This document shows positions 50,111-58,418 of a stretch of DNA of 64,000 bases, piece after piece. A model generated the notes under the pieces. That model did not search any database. It saw only the letters and a program-made list of their open reading frames with translations, and was not told the origin of the DNA. The DNA is from an uncultured Desulfobulbus sp. (GTDB lineage: Bacteria > Desulfobacterota > Desulfobulbia > Desulfobulbales > Desulfobulbaceae), in assembly GCF_963665445.1 (NCBI RefSeq), contig NZ_OY762276.1, forward strand, positions 405,501-469,500. Direction: 5' to 3'. Positions within the stretch are counted from its first letter, which is position 1. Each line of letters starts with the position of its first letter. Both the position numbers and the translations under genes were made by a program.

Positions 50111-51664
50111 CTGAAGTTTGGAGTTTCATGGTTAAGCCATCGTCACGATGGCGTGGGCGGATGACTTGTACTGTTGTTCTTTACTCTCCGTTTTCTGGCC
50201 CTTTTCTCTGAATCGGCGGTATTGTTTGTTTTTTCAGGGGCTGAACCGGGCTCGAATTTTCGGCATGTTGGGTTCCACCAATCCCGAATCCGGACATGGC
50301 TGAAAAAGATCCGTAGTCCCAAGCGAACCTGCCCGGCGGTTACCGGCGCCTTTTTCCGCCACGGCGTCAGTTGCAGCAGTCCGTGCATCTGCTCGCTGCA
50401 ATACATGCTCAGCAGTTGCGGCAGGGCATAGGCGGCCGAAAGGATCTGAGGCCAGCGGTGCAGCACTTGGCGGGACTGCTGCCAGGCCTCGCGCCAGCCC
50501 CAACTGTTCTTCATCTGGTTGAAGAGGTCTTCGATGGCCCAGCGGCGGGCGTAGAACTTGAACACCTCGTCTGCACTCAGCTGACTGTTGGTGGAGATGA
50601 GCAGGCGTGGCTTACTGAGCTCGCCATCCTCGTCTTCGAACTGCATCCACACGGCCCTGACCCGATGGCCGCGAAGGAATTTAGCCAGGCAGACAGCACT
50701 CCGGTAGCGTACCCATTGCCACTTGCCGTAGAGGAACAGCCAATGGCGTACCTCCGGCAAAAGAGCAACCTCATCCGGGGTGTATTTGGCGCCATACTTG
50801 GCCGGCCGCCCCCGTTTGCCGGTGGCCACTGGAAGCGCGTACAGCGCCGTATCCCGTCGGACCTGGCCGATCACCTGAAAGCCAAGGGCCAGGACAAAGG
50901 CGATCAAAGGGTACTTCATATACCAGCTGTCCACTAGGAGACAGACCTTTTTGCCGGTGAACACCCGTGCCACGGTCCTGAGCAGGACCTTGGCCGCATC
51001 GAGCTTGCCGGTGTTGCCGTCGGTGCGCATCAGCCGGGAGAGCAAAGGGATCGCCGAGTGCTTTTTGCCCCTGGTTACCGACAGGGCCATGCTCACCCAG
51101 CACTGGCCGCGGGCATACTGGGGTCGATTGGCCTTGTTGCCGTGCTGGTGATAGATTCCGCTTCCCGGCGCCTTTCGGGAAGCCCGGTAGACGAAGGTGT
51201 CGTCAATGATCAGGAACCAGACCAGCTGGGGAAAGAAGGTCACTACCATCCGGGCCATCTGCACCCCAAGGGCGACCCAGGACCACTTGCCTTCCTGGAG
51301 CCATTTGTAATAGGCGCTCCAACTGCGTCGCGGTCTGATCGCCAGCCAGGCTCCGGTAACAAACCCGGTCTGGGTGAGCATGGCACCGATCAGCAGTTCG
51401 ATAAAGGTTGGAACGGAACGTACCGGTAGAGCCCTGGCAAGGAATGTGATACATTCAAACAGGGTCCCGGGGATACTGCCATATCCCTTGTTGCCCATGG
51501 CGGCCTCCAGAAGAGTGAAGTTGTTCTCTTCTGAAGGCCGCGCTTTCTAAGGAAAGCGCGGCTGCCGCATTTCGGCAGCTATGTCAATAATTTTTTTATA
51601 TTTTTTTAGTTTGGCCCCCCAAAATCGCCTTCCGGCCGGGCCAGCCTGAAACTCCAAACTCCAG
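50111..51664 (-). mobile_element. Insertion sequence, copy 2 (1554 bp)
   Basis: Same length as copy 1. The left end has one change (CTGAAG for CTGGAG) and the right end is identical. Only nine bases separate it from copy 1. The bases to its right (AAGGTGGAC) do not match its left flank, so its own target duplication has been lost. Confidence 0.92.
50143..51498 (-). CDS. IS transposase, DDE type (copy 2)
   Basis: 451 residues, nearly identical to copy 1 over the first ~405 residues, with the same DDE residues. The C-terminal ~40 residues are clearly divergent (APEKTNNTADSEKRARKRRVKNNSTSHPPTPS). This sharp change in identity points to gene conversion between two lineages of the IS rather than slow drift. 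It appears intact. Confidence 0.88.
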   Translation of the reverse strand: MGNKGYGSIPGTLFECITFLARALPVRSVPTFIELLIGAMLTQTGFVTGAWLAIRPRRSWSAYYKWLQEGKWSWVALGVQMARMVVTFFPQLVWFLIIDDTFVYRASRKAPGSGIYHQHGNKANRPQYARGQCWVSMALSVTRGKKHSAIPLLSRLMRTDGNTGKLDAAKVLLRTVARVFTGKKVCLLVDSWYMKYPLIAFVLALGFQVIGQVRRDTALYALPVATGKRGRPAKYGAKYTPDEVALLPEVRHWLFLYGKWQWVRYRSAVCLAKFLRGHRVRAVWMQFEDEDGELSKPRLLISTNSQLSADEVFKFYARRWAIEDLFNQMKNSWGWREAWQQSRQVLHRWPQILSAAYALPQLLSMYCSEQMHGLLQLTPWRKKAPVTAGQVRLGLRIFFSHVRIRDWWNPTCRKFEPGSAPEKTNNTADSEKRARKRRVKNNSTSHPPTPS

Positions 51665-51759
51665 AAGGTGGACTGAATGAGCAAAACCTTTCTTGTAACC
51701 GATCAGGGGGGGTAAATTTTTCGCTGACGTCATAATCCAGCATTTGCTACGGTGCTGTT

Positions 51760-52638
51760 ATGGAAACCACAGCACCTCTGTACAAAATTCGAGGTCGCCA
51801 CCTCAACCAGAACGATCTGGACGAAATTCGTCAGATTACCGCCGAACACTGGGATAAGGGACGCTCGGCGATCTCAAAAATACTCTGCCAGCGGTGGCAA
51901 TGGCGACAACCTAATGGCCAGTTGAAGGACATGGCCTGTCGGAGCCTCCTGCTCACCCTGGAGAAAAAAGGCGAACTCACCCTGCCGCCTCGGATGCAGG
52001 AGACCTATCGTTTTCCGCGGCGGGCAGATCGCCGTTCCTACACAATTGACACCACGGAAATGGCTGGTGCTGTTTCCGCGTTTGGCTCTTTGACAATCAA
52101 GATGGTTCGCCAAACTCCTGATGAAGGGATATGGGATTACCTGATTGACCGTTATCATTATCTGGGCTCGCCTTGGATTGTCGGCTCATCGCTGAAATAT
52201 CTTGCCTACCTGGACGATCGGCTGGTGGCCTGTCTCGGTTGGGGCTCCGCCGCCTGGAAAGTGGCATCCCGCGATCAACTGATCGGCTGGAACCGTGAAC
52301 AGCGGGAACGCAACCTGGCCAAAGTGGTCAACAATGTCCGCTTCCTCATCCTGCCTTGGGTTAACGTTCGCCATCTGGCCTCCAAGCTCCTGGCCCTGAA
52401 CATCCGCCAGTTGGAGCGCGACTGGTTTGCCTTCTACCGAGAGCCAATCTGCCTGCTGGAAACCTTCGTGGAGACTGGTCGTTTCCGGGGGACCTGTTAT
52501 CGGGCAGCCAACTGGACCAAGGTTGGCGAGACCACTGGTCGCGGTAAATATGACCGCTACAATCAACGGTCCGAGCCGATGAAGGCTGTCTTCCTTTACC
52601 CGTTGCACAAAAAATTCAGGGAGCAACTGCGTGGCTGA
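51760..52638 (+). CDS. DUF4338 (DruA-like) protein in an IS
   Basis: 292 residues. DUF4338 is recognised by YLIDRYHYLGSPWIVGSSLKYLAYLDDRLVACLGWGSAAWKVASRDQLIGW, VVNNVRFLILPWVNVRHLASKLL and FVETGRFRGTCYRAANWTKVGETTGRGKYDR. The family includes DruA of the Druantia anti-phage system but is mostly found in transposons, where it is thought to help transposition. The gene overlaps the IS66 transposase by 8 bp, so they are co-translated. No other Druantia genes are here. Confidence 0.85.
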   Translation: METTAPLYKIRGRHLNQNDLDEIRQITAEHWDKGRSAISKILCQRWQWRQPNGQLKDMACRSLLLTLEKKGELTLPPRMQETYRFPRRADRRSYTIDTTEMAGAVSAFGSLTIKMVRQTPDEGIWDYLIDRYHYLGSPWIVGSSLKYLAYLDDRLVACLGWGSAAWKVASRDQLIGWNREQRERNLAKVVNNVRFLILPWVNVRHLASKLLALNIRQLERDWFAFYREPICLLETFVETGRFRGTCYRAANWTKVGETTGRGKYDRYNQRSEPMKAVFLYPLHKKFREQLRG

Positions 52639-54046
52639 TACGGAATATACGCCCCTGGATTTTCAGATCAGCGATGCCGAGTTGGAACAGTTGCCCGCTT
52701 CGGTTCTCCGCCCAATCATCCGCAACCTGCTGGATCATAACGTCCTGCAGGATCAGCGAATAAGGGAACTTACGGCTGAAGTCAGCCAACTCAAGGCCAG
52801 GATCGACCAGAATTCATCCAATTCCAACAAGCCGCCCTCATCCGATTCACCGTACCAGGAAAATACCCCCAAACCCGGCAAAAGGAAATCCGGTGGGCGC
52901 AAGGGCCACAAAGGTCACCGTCAGCAGCTCATACCACCGACAACAACAGAAATCGTGCACCCCGGTCCGTGCACCTGCGGTTGCCGGACGTTTACCGAGC
53001 TCCGGCCTTACCACACCCATCAGCACATTGAGCTACCCGAAATTGCGATGACAGTCATCCATTTCATCCTCTACCGAGGCAAGTGCGCCAACTGTGGGAA
53101 AACCGGCAAAGGACATACACCAAAAAGATTTCAAACCGGCTTTGGCCCCCGACTCTGTGCGCTGGTGGCCGAGATCGGCGGTATTGAAGGAAACAGTCGG
53201 CAAGCCATCCAGGCTTTTTGCTCCTCAGTGCTGGGCATCAGTATCAGTCTTGGTGCCATCCAGAATATTATTGATCGGGCCTCCAAGGCTATCCATCCTC
53301 ATTATGAGGCGATCGGCGAGAAGGCTCATGCCGTTGCGGTTAACCATGTTGACGAAACCCCATGGAAAAACAACGGCAAACTCAACTGGCTCTGGGTGAT
53401 GGCCAGCACGGTGGTTGCCTATTTCATGGTCCACACCAATCGATCCAAGGACGCCTTTGAATCCTTGGTCGGAGGTTGGGAAGGCATCCTGGTCAGTGAC
53501 GGCTATCGGCTGTATCAAAACTGGGTGCATGCCCGGCAAACCTGCCTGGCCCACCTGATCCGCCGGGCAAAGGGACTTGCCGAGCGAAAAGATCCTGAAC
53601 TTGCTCGATGTGGAGCCTGGGCCAGAGATGAATTGCGCCGCCTATGCAGGATGGCCAAGGATCCGCCAACAAAAGCGGAGTGGTACGCATTTTATGCCCG
53701 GCTCAACCGGCTGATCGCGCTGTATATCGACTCCGACAGTGAAGCGGGGAAGCTTGTCCGCCATATCGATACGGAAATGGGCTCACTCTTCACCTTCCTG
53801 CTCGAGGATGGCGTTGATCCGACCAACAACTTCGGAGAGCGCATGCTGCGCTATGCCGTACTCTGGCGAAAACGCAGTCAAGGGACCAGCAGTGATAAAG
53901 GTAACCGCTGGGTGGAACGCATTGTTTCGCTCAGGCAAACCTGCCGTCTGCAGGGTAAATCATCCTTCCACGTTCTCGTGGACGCGATGGATGCTTTTTT
54001 CAAAGATCAACAGCCGGACCTGGAATGGATTAGGTTGGCGACTTGA
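52631..54046 (+). CDS. IS66-family transposase (TnpC)
   Basis: 471 residues. The N-terminal leucine-zipper (LDHNVLQDQRIRELTAEVSQLKARI) with NSSNSNKPPSSDSP, a zinc-finger-like C-x-C...C-x2-C region (GPCTCGCRTF, CANCGKTGKGH), and the DDE core (VDETPWK, SDGYRLYQNW, NNFGERMLRYAVLWRKRSQG) are all present. It should cut and join the element's ends. It is full length and probably active. Confidence 0.95.
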   Translation: MADTEYTPLDFQISDAELEQLPASVLRPIIRNLLDHNVLQDQRIRELTAEVSQLKARIDQNSSNSNKPPSSDSPYQENTPKPGKRKSGGRKGHKGHRQQLIPPTTTEIVHPGPCTCGCRTFTELRPYHTHQHIELPEIAMTVIHFILYRGKCANCGKTGKGHTPKRFQTGFGPRLCALVAEIGGIEGNSRQAIQAFCSSVLGISISLGAIQNIIDRASKAIHPHYEAIGEKAHAVAVNHVDETPWKNNGKLNWLWVMASTVVAYFMVHTNRSKDAFESLVGGWEGILVSDGYRLYQNWVHARQTCLAHLIRRAKGLAERKDPELARCGAWARDELRRLCRMAKDPPTKAEWYAFYARLNRLIALYIDSDSEAGKLVRHIDTEMGSLFTFLLEDGVDPTNNFGERMLRYAVLWRKRSQGTSSDKGNRWVERIVSLRQTCRLQGKSSFHVLVDAMDAFFKDQQPDLEWIRLAT

Positions 54047-54270
54047 GGTGCCCCCCTGATCGGTTACGCTGTTTATCTACGTTAAAAGAATAGATTTATA
54101 TGAAAAAGTCAGCCCCCAAGACATTCTTTTTTTTTGGTGTCTAAATTTAGACGGCTTGTTGAGCCTGGGGGTATTATCGAGAAACTACATAATTACTTGT
54201 TAGCCTATAGAAAATTTTGTACATAATAGAATTTATCACTATAATTATACAGAAAGGATATGAATAAATT

Positions 54271-54990
54271 ATGAAAGCCTCTTCCCCCGATTCTTTTTTA
54301 ATAGGATATCCTCGTTCTGGAACGAATTTTTTACAATCTGTGGTAGAAGCATCTAGCAATCGTCAAGCACGATCTCTTTATCAAAGTAAATTATCTTTAA
54401 ATCCAGCCCCAATTTCTTTGAAATCGCATGCTTTTAGTCTTAAGACCCTTCTACATGAAATTCATGTATTGACAAAGCAAGATATTTCTCCTGAAAAAAT
54501 AATAATTATCTTTCGAGATCCTCGAGATGTAATTATATCTTATTTTGAATTTACAGAAACAATACTAAAATTATCTCTCAAGCAAGATTCGTTTCTTCAA
54601 AAAATGTTTTTCGATCCCTTCAATATAACAGCACGAAATGCACAAACTGAAGATTATTTGGATACACTTACGGTTGAAGAAGCCTATAAATTACACGCCA
54701 AAAACTGGTTTGAATTTGAAGACGATAAAATTAATTCATTGGTAGTACATTTTGAAAAATTAAAAGTCAAACCGACCAAAGAGTTCAGGAAGATTCTTGA
54801 TTTTTTAGATATTACTGGCCCAATTGCCGAAGATAAATTTGACTTAAAAGTCTCTCAGTATTCAGAAAATGATCGCCCACGCGGAATTGCCAGAGGCTGG
54901 AAGCAAAATATTCATCGATACCGGGTATTAATTAACCAAGTCGAGAAACAATTGAGTCAAGAAATTGATATGCTAGGCTACAATGATTGA
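54271..54990 (+). CDS. Sulfotransferase-like protein
   Basis: 239 residues, very AT-rich. The 5'-phosphosulfate loop of PAPS-dependent sulfotransferases is seen as IGYPRSGTNFLQSVV (7-21), and the 3'-phosphate motif as IIIFRDPRDVIISYFEF. The final part fits the family (RPRGIARGWKQNIHRY). It would move sulfate from PAPS to a sugar or other small molecule, possibly on surface polysaccharide. A four-codon reading frame (MNKL, 54260-54274) with the only good ribosome site overlaps its start, so translation may be coupled. Composition suggests recent transfer. Confidence 0.85.
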   Translation: MKASSPDSFLIGYPRSGTNFLQSVVEASSNRQARSLYQSKLSLNPAPISLKSHAFSLKTLLHEIHVLTKQDISPEKIIIIFRDPRDVIISYFEFTETILKLSLKQDSFLQKMFFDPFNITARNAQTEDYLDTLTVEEAYKLHAKNWFEFEDDKINSLVVHFEKLKVKPTKEFRKILDFLDITGPIAEDKFDLKVSQYSENDRPRGIARGWKQNIHRYRVLINQVEKQLSQEIDMLGYND

Positions 54991-55265
54991 TCTCCGATGT
55001 GGTTTCACAAATACAACTAAAAACGCTGGAGAGGGACCGGGCAACCTGCGCGGCGTTTGGGAAAGTATGTGGTTCAGGAACATTTACCTTTTATCTGAAC
55101 TTTTGGGGTTTAAAAGCCCGGCCCCTCAGCTCCCCGGTGAGTCATCTTGGACAGGAGGTGAGAGGTGTTATCGTATCATCCCACACAACAACAAGTTTCA
55201 ATGTTGGAACCTCCTCAGCATTCAACAATCAGGAGACTGCAGAACCAATAACCACTCCCCTGTAA
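54987..55265 (+). CDS. Possible small protein, doubtful
   Basis: A 92-codon frame begins 4 bp before the sulfotransferase stop. Its second half (FWGLKARPLSSPVS, TTTSFNVGTSSAFNNQETAEP) could be a truncated beta-rich protein. There is no ribosome site and another frame is open over the same stretch. It may simply be a gene remnant. Confidence 0.25.
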   Translation: MISDVVSQIQLKTLERDRATCAAFGKVCGSGTFTFYLNFWGLKARPLSSPVSHLGQEVRGVIVSSHTTTSFNVGTSSAFNNQETAEPITTPL

Positions 55266-55279
55266 TATAAGTAGAGTAT

Positions 55280-56044
55280 ATGAAACAAATAATTGGACAA
55301 CAGATGGTCAGTATATGGGTTCTTGCGGGGCTGGTTCTGGCTGCGTTGCCATGTCCGAGTGTCGCGGCCGAAAAGATTGTGCTGGTCAGTTCAAAAGACA
55401 CCAAAACATCATTTTATGGCAGATGGCTCGATTTGATCTATGCCGAAGTCTTTCGACGGCTCGGCTATGAATTTCAATATGACGGCTACCCCGGCGGACG
55501 CGCCCCAATCATGGCGGAAAATGGAGAAGTAGATGGAGAAATCCACCGCGGGGTTGAATATGAGAAGGTAACGAAAAACCTTCTTAGGGTGCCAGAGCCG
55601 AGTATTTCCGCTTCCTATATGGCCTATACGGTTTCATCGGGAATTGTCTTGAATGGCTGGGAGAGCCTCAAAAATACCTCCTATACCGTTGAATATCGCC
55701 GGGGCGCGAAAGTCCCTGAGGCCGCCCTCCCATCAGTTGTCAACGCTGAAAAATTATCCGACATCACAACGGCCGAACAGGGCTTCAAGAAACTTATTAC
55801 GGGACGCATCGATATTTATATCGAACAAGAAGCCGTTGCTTTAGAGACGCTCCAAAAATTAGATCCAACTGAATTTAACATAAAATCAGTCTACATAGCA
55901 GGTATCATGTATTCGGGAGAGAGTTATGTCTATTTGCACAAAAAACATACAAATTTACTCCCGAAAATTGCTGACACCCTGAAGGTCATGAAGCGAGAAG
56001 GTGTGATCGAACGCTATAAAGAAGTCGCCCTGAAAGCGCAATAA
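55280..56044 (+). CDS. Periplasmic substrate-binding protein, SBP_bac_3 type
   Basis: 254 residues with a Sec signal peptide (IWVLAGLVLAALPCPSVAAEK). The mature part has the two-lobe pattern of amino-acid-binding proteins (TSFYGRWLDLIYAEVFRRLGYEFQYDGYPGGRAPIMAENGEVDGE, then SYTVEYRRGAKVPEAA). No permease or ATPase gene is near, and such lone proteins often serve as sensors or orphan receptors. The ligand is unknown. Confidence 0.82.
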   Translation: MKQIIGQQMVSIWVLAGLVLAALPCPSVAAEKIVLVSSKDTKTSFYGRWLDLIYAEVFRRLGYEFQYDGYPGGRAPIMAENGEVDGEIHRGVEYEKVTKNLLRVPEPSISASYMAYTVSSGIVLNGWESLKNTSYTVEYRRGAKVPEAALPSVVNAEKLSDITTAEQGFKKLITGRIDIYIEQEAVALETLQKLDPTEFNIKSVYIAGIMYSGESYVYLHKKHTNLLPKIADTLKVMKREGVIERYKEVALKAQ

Positions 56045-56215
56045 CGATGAGACAGGTTGAGAACATTATGTAAACATTTGGGGACAGACCACAGTTTATG
56101 TTTAACGGTATCCCGTAGGTATCTCAGTATCCCCGGAAAGCTCCTCATCGCAAGGTGGGCGGCGGGTTCAACTTCTGGTGCTCTAATTACGAGGAGAAAT
56201 GACATTCCTGTTCAG

Positions 56216-56244
56216 TTGACGCTATAACGTCAAAGCGTTATTGT
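56216..56244 (+). promoter_or_regulatory. Promoter/operator of the toxin-antitoxin pair
   Basis: TTGACG (56216-56221) and TATTGT (56239-56244) are 17 bp apart, a good sigma-70 spacing. The inverted repeat TTGACG-6-CGTCAA (56216-56233) overlaps the -35 box, where an antitoxin with a ribbon-helix-helix fold would bind. Strong AGGAGG follows 7 bp before the antitoxin ATG. Confidence 0.65.
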
Positions 56245-56272
56245 ATTGAAATAACTACAGGAGGAATTTGTT

Positions 56273-56506
56273 ATGGAACCTGCACTGAAACGCGCAACTA
56301 TTTATCTCGATCCACAGTTACATAAAGCTCTCAAGCTCAAGTCCATCGAAACCTCGAAATCTATTTCAGCCCTGGTCAATCAGGCTGTAAAGGATGCCCT
56401 CGCAGAGGATGCAGCCGATATTGCTGCCTTTGAGGAACGGGAAAAGGAATCTGTGGTCAGTTTTGCCGAGATGGTTACGAGGTTAAAAAACGATGGCAGG
56501 ATATGA
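56273..56506 (+). CDS. Antitoxin, ribbon-helix-helix (CopG-like)
   Basis: 77 residues. The N-terminal RHH fold is KRATIYLDPQLHKALKLKSIETSKSISALVNQAVKDAL. The acidic C-terminus (EDAADIAAFEEREKESVVSFAEMV) would wrap around the toxin. It overlaps the toxin gene by 14 bp, the usual antitoxin-first arrangement. It should repress its own promoter at the inverted repeat upstream. Confidence 0.92.
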   Translation: MEPALKRATIYLDPQLHKALKLKSIETSKSISALVNQAVKDALAEDAADIAAFEEREKESVVSFAEMVTRLKNDGRI

Positions 56507-56756
56507 GGTCCTGTTCAAGGAATCGGTCTACAAAGATCTTCGGCGCATTCCGAAAACCGATTTAAAGCGAATCCTGGCAAGAATTGAACAGCTTGGACTT
56601 GATCCCAGGCCGCCAGGAAGCCAAAAGCTTACTGGGGCTGAATTATACCGAGTTCGCCAGGGAAACTACCGGATCGTTTATACGATTGAAGATGATAAAT
56701 TGATTGTTTGCGTGGTCAAAGTGGGCCATCGAAAGGAAGTTTATAGACAGGAGTGA
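56493..56756 (+). CDS. Toxin, RelE/ParE family
   Basis: 87 residues of the RelE fold: YEVLFKESVYKDLRRIPKTDLKRILARIEQL, then YRVRQGNYRIVYTIEDDKLIVCVVKVGHRKEVYR. The basic residues and the final Arg/Tyr expected for ribosome-dependent mRNA cutting are present (R in YRIVY, GHRKEVY). A group II intron starts 17 bp after its stop, so any downstream partner has been separated. Confidence 0.92.
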   Translation: MAGYEVLFKESVYKDLRRIPKTDLKRILARIEQLGLDPRPPGSQKLTGAELYRVRQGNYRIVYTIEDDKLIVCVVKVGHRKEVYRQE

Positions 56757-57283
56757 TCTGAAAGAATTATTCGGTGCGCCAGGATAAGCCCGGCGCTTTC
56801 AGCGGGTGAGATTCCCGCCCCGGAAAGGGGAATGAGCCGCCCCACCGGGAATCGAGTCTTGGGCTCATGAAGGTAACGACATGAGTTAAGCGTAGACAGA
56901 GCGATGTCTGGGCCGTAACGCAAGTGAAGCGATTGAGCCTCGTTACACATCCGGAGGCAGACAGGGGCGAAAACCTGGAAGGCAATAGTAGGCGACCGCC
57001 ACGGGCGATGGTCGCTGGAGACTCCGGCGGGGTCTGAGAGTACGGCACGGACAGAAACGGAAGCGTCATGGAACCTGGGAGATCCATCGTCGTCTTGGTG
57101 TGGCTGTATGTGACTGAGTATGCCGACCGAATGGACCATCCTGAGGAAGGCAAATGCAACGGTGGAAGTCGGACTCGCTGGTAGTACTCGGAGCGCGGGA
57201 AAGCCGCGTACATGGGGAAGCGGCGGGGCAGGTTGAGTAGCTGGTCTGGGGAAACATTCCCTGCACTCAGAGGTAGGATACGG

Positions 57284-58276
57284 ATGTCACCGCAACTGGA
57301 TCAGATCGTTGATAAAGCAAAGTCAAATCCAAAGCTGCAATTCACCTCGTTGGCCCATTTGCTCACACCGGAGTTTCTGAAGGAAACCTGGCGGCAGATA
57401 AATCGACGTGGTGCGAGTGGCGTGGATGGTGAGACGACGAAGGAGTTTGAGCAGGACTTGGATGAACGGGTCCGGGGGTTGTGTGAACGCTTGAAGCAAG
57501 GAATCTATAGGGCTCCACCGGTCCGCCGTGTGGAGATTCCGAAAGGTCCGGGCAAGGCAGGTACGAGACCGTTGGGTATTCCGACGGTCGAAGACCGCCT
57601 GCTGCAGAGGGCTGTAGCACGGATACTGGAATCGGTGTTCGAGACGAATTTCCTGGAATTCTCGTATGGATTCCGGCCTGGACGAAATCCTCACGGCGCC
57701 CTCAAAGCATTACGTGCGGTGATCGTGACGAAGAAGGTAGGATACTTGTTCGAGGCCGACATCCGTGGATATTTTAACCATATCCAGCATGACTGGCTGC
57801 TGAAGATGGTAGCTCATCGAATTGCAGACCCCGTGATATTGCGGCTGATTGGTAAATGGCTGAACGCGGGTTTCATGTCGGGTGGAGTAGTATCGCGGAC
57901 CGAAGAAGGGTCGCCACAGGGTGGGCCGATCAGCCCAATCCTGGCAAATATCTACCTGCACTACGTGCTTGATCTTTGGTTTGCAAAGAAGGTCAAGCCC
58001 TGGTGCACCGGAGAGGTATACCTGACGCGGTTTGCTGACGACTTCGTGGTAAATTTCCAATACAGGTGTGATGCGGAAGGATTCGCAAGAGTCTTGCCCA
58101 AACGATTCGGGAAATTCGGGCTGGAATTGGCAGAGGAAAAGACACGGTTGATGCGTTTTGGGCGCTTCGCGCGGGCTGACATGGAGAGAACCGGCAACAA
58201 ACCGGAAACGCCTGCGACGGCGCAGTCAGAGGCATCGAATGTATTGGAGCTACCTCAAGAGTTGCTCCTGGTTTGA
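57284..58276 (+). CDS. Group II intron reverse transcriptase, maturase part missing
   Basis: 330 residues from ATG at 57284. RT blocks are present: RGASGVDGETTKEFEQDL, RPLGIPTVEDRLLQRAVARILE, YGFRPGRNPHGALKAL, EADIRGYFNHIQHDWL, GSPQGGPISPILANIYLHYVLD and the catalytic FADDFVV. After GRFARADMERTGNKPET the expected maturase (X) domain is absent and the frame ends in unrelated sequence. A further piece of the C-terminus (YYIRRFDERS) lies just beyond the stop. The enzyme may polymerise but should not splice its intron by itself. Confidence 0.85.
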   Translation: MSPQLDQIVDKAKSNPKLQFTSLAHLLTPEFLKETWRQINRRGASGVDGETTKEFEQDLDERVRGLCERLKQGIYRAPPVRRVEIPKGPGKAGTRPLGIPTVEDRLLQRAVARILESVFETNFLEFSYGFRPGRNPHGALKALRAVIVTKKVGYLFEADIRGYFNHIQHDWLLKMVAHRIADPVILRLIGKWLNAGFMSGGVVSRTEEGSPQGGPISPILANIYLHYVLDLWFAKKVKPWCTGEVYLTRFADDFVVNFQYRCDAEGFARVLPKRFGKFGLELAEEKTRLMRFGRFARADMERTGNKPETPATAQSEASNVLELPQELLLV

Positions 58277-58342
58277 ACTGCCCTACGCGGTGTCAATATT
58301 ACATCCGTCGATTTGACGAACGGTCAACGAGTGTAGCCTGGG

Positions 58343-58376
58343 GAGCCCGTTGCGGGAATTCCGCACGGCGGGTTCT
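58343..58376 (+). ncRNA. Group II intron domain V (intron A)
   Basis: GAGCCCG and CGGGTTCT close a 34-nt hairpin with the bulge and tetraloop-like top (TTGCGG-GAAT-TCCGCA) of a catalytic domain V. Confidence 0.8.
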
Positions 58377-58418
58377 GCGAGGGGGGGGCAAGAGGGTAAC
58401 TTCAAGGCCCATCTCTAC

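Larger units (their letters stand above)
51695..54067 (+). mobile_element. IS66-type element with DUF4338 gene (2373 bp)
   Basis: Inverted ends GTAACCGATCAGGGGGG and CCCCCCTGATCGGTTAC bracket two overlapping genes. No TnpA or TnpB (IS66 Orf1/Orf2) is present; the DUF4338 gene takes their place. No 8-bp target duplication is visible at the ends. Confidence 0.9.
56774..58418 (+). mobile_element. Group II intron A (innermost, with RT gene)
   Basis: It begins GTGCGCC, the group II 5' consensus, followed by ~500 nt of structured non-coding RNA (domains I-III), an RT gene in domain IV and domain V at 58343-58376 (GAGCCCG...CGGGTTCT). The 3' end is put near 58418 (CTCTAC). On its left is the toxin gene and on its right the RT frame of another intron, so its two flanks do not come from one original site. 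Confidence 0.8.

Noticed and set aside
51760-54046. Druantia anti-phage system.
   Set aside because: Only the DUF4338 (DruA-like) gene is present, and it is inside an IS66-type element with matching inverted ends. The large helicase DruE and other components are absent.
58273-58418. ATG at 58273 as the start of a separate RT gene.
   Set aside because: The first ~50 codons translate intron A's 3' region including its domain V. The homologous RT sequence begins only after the intron end.
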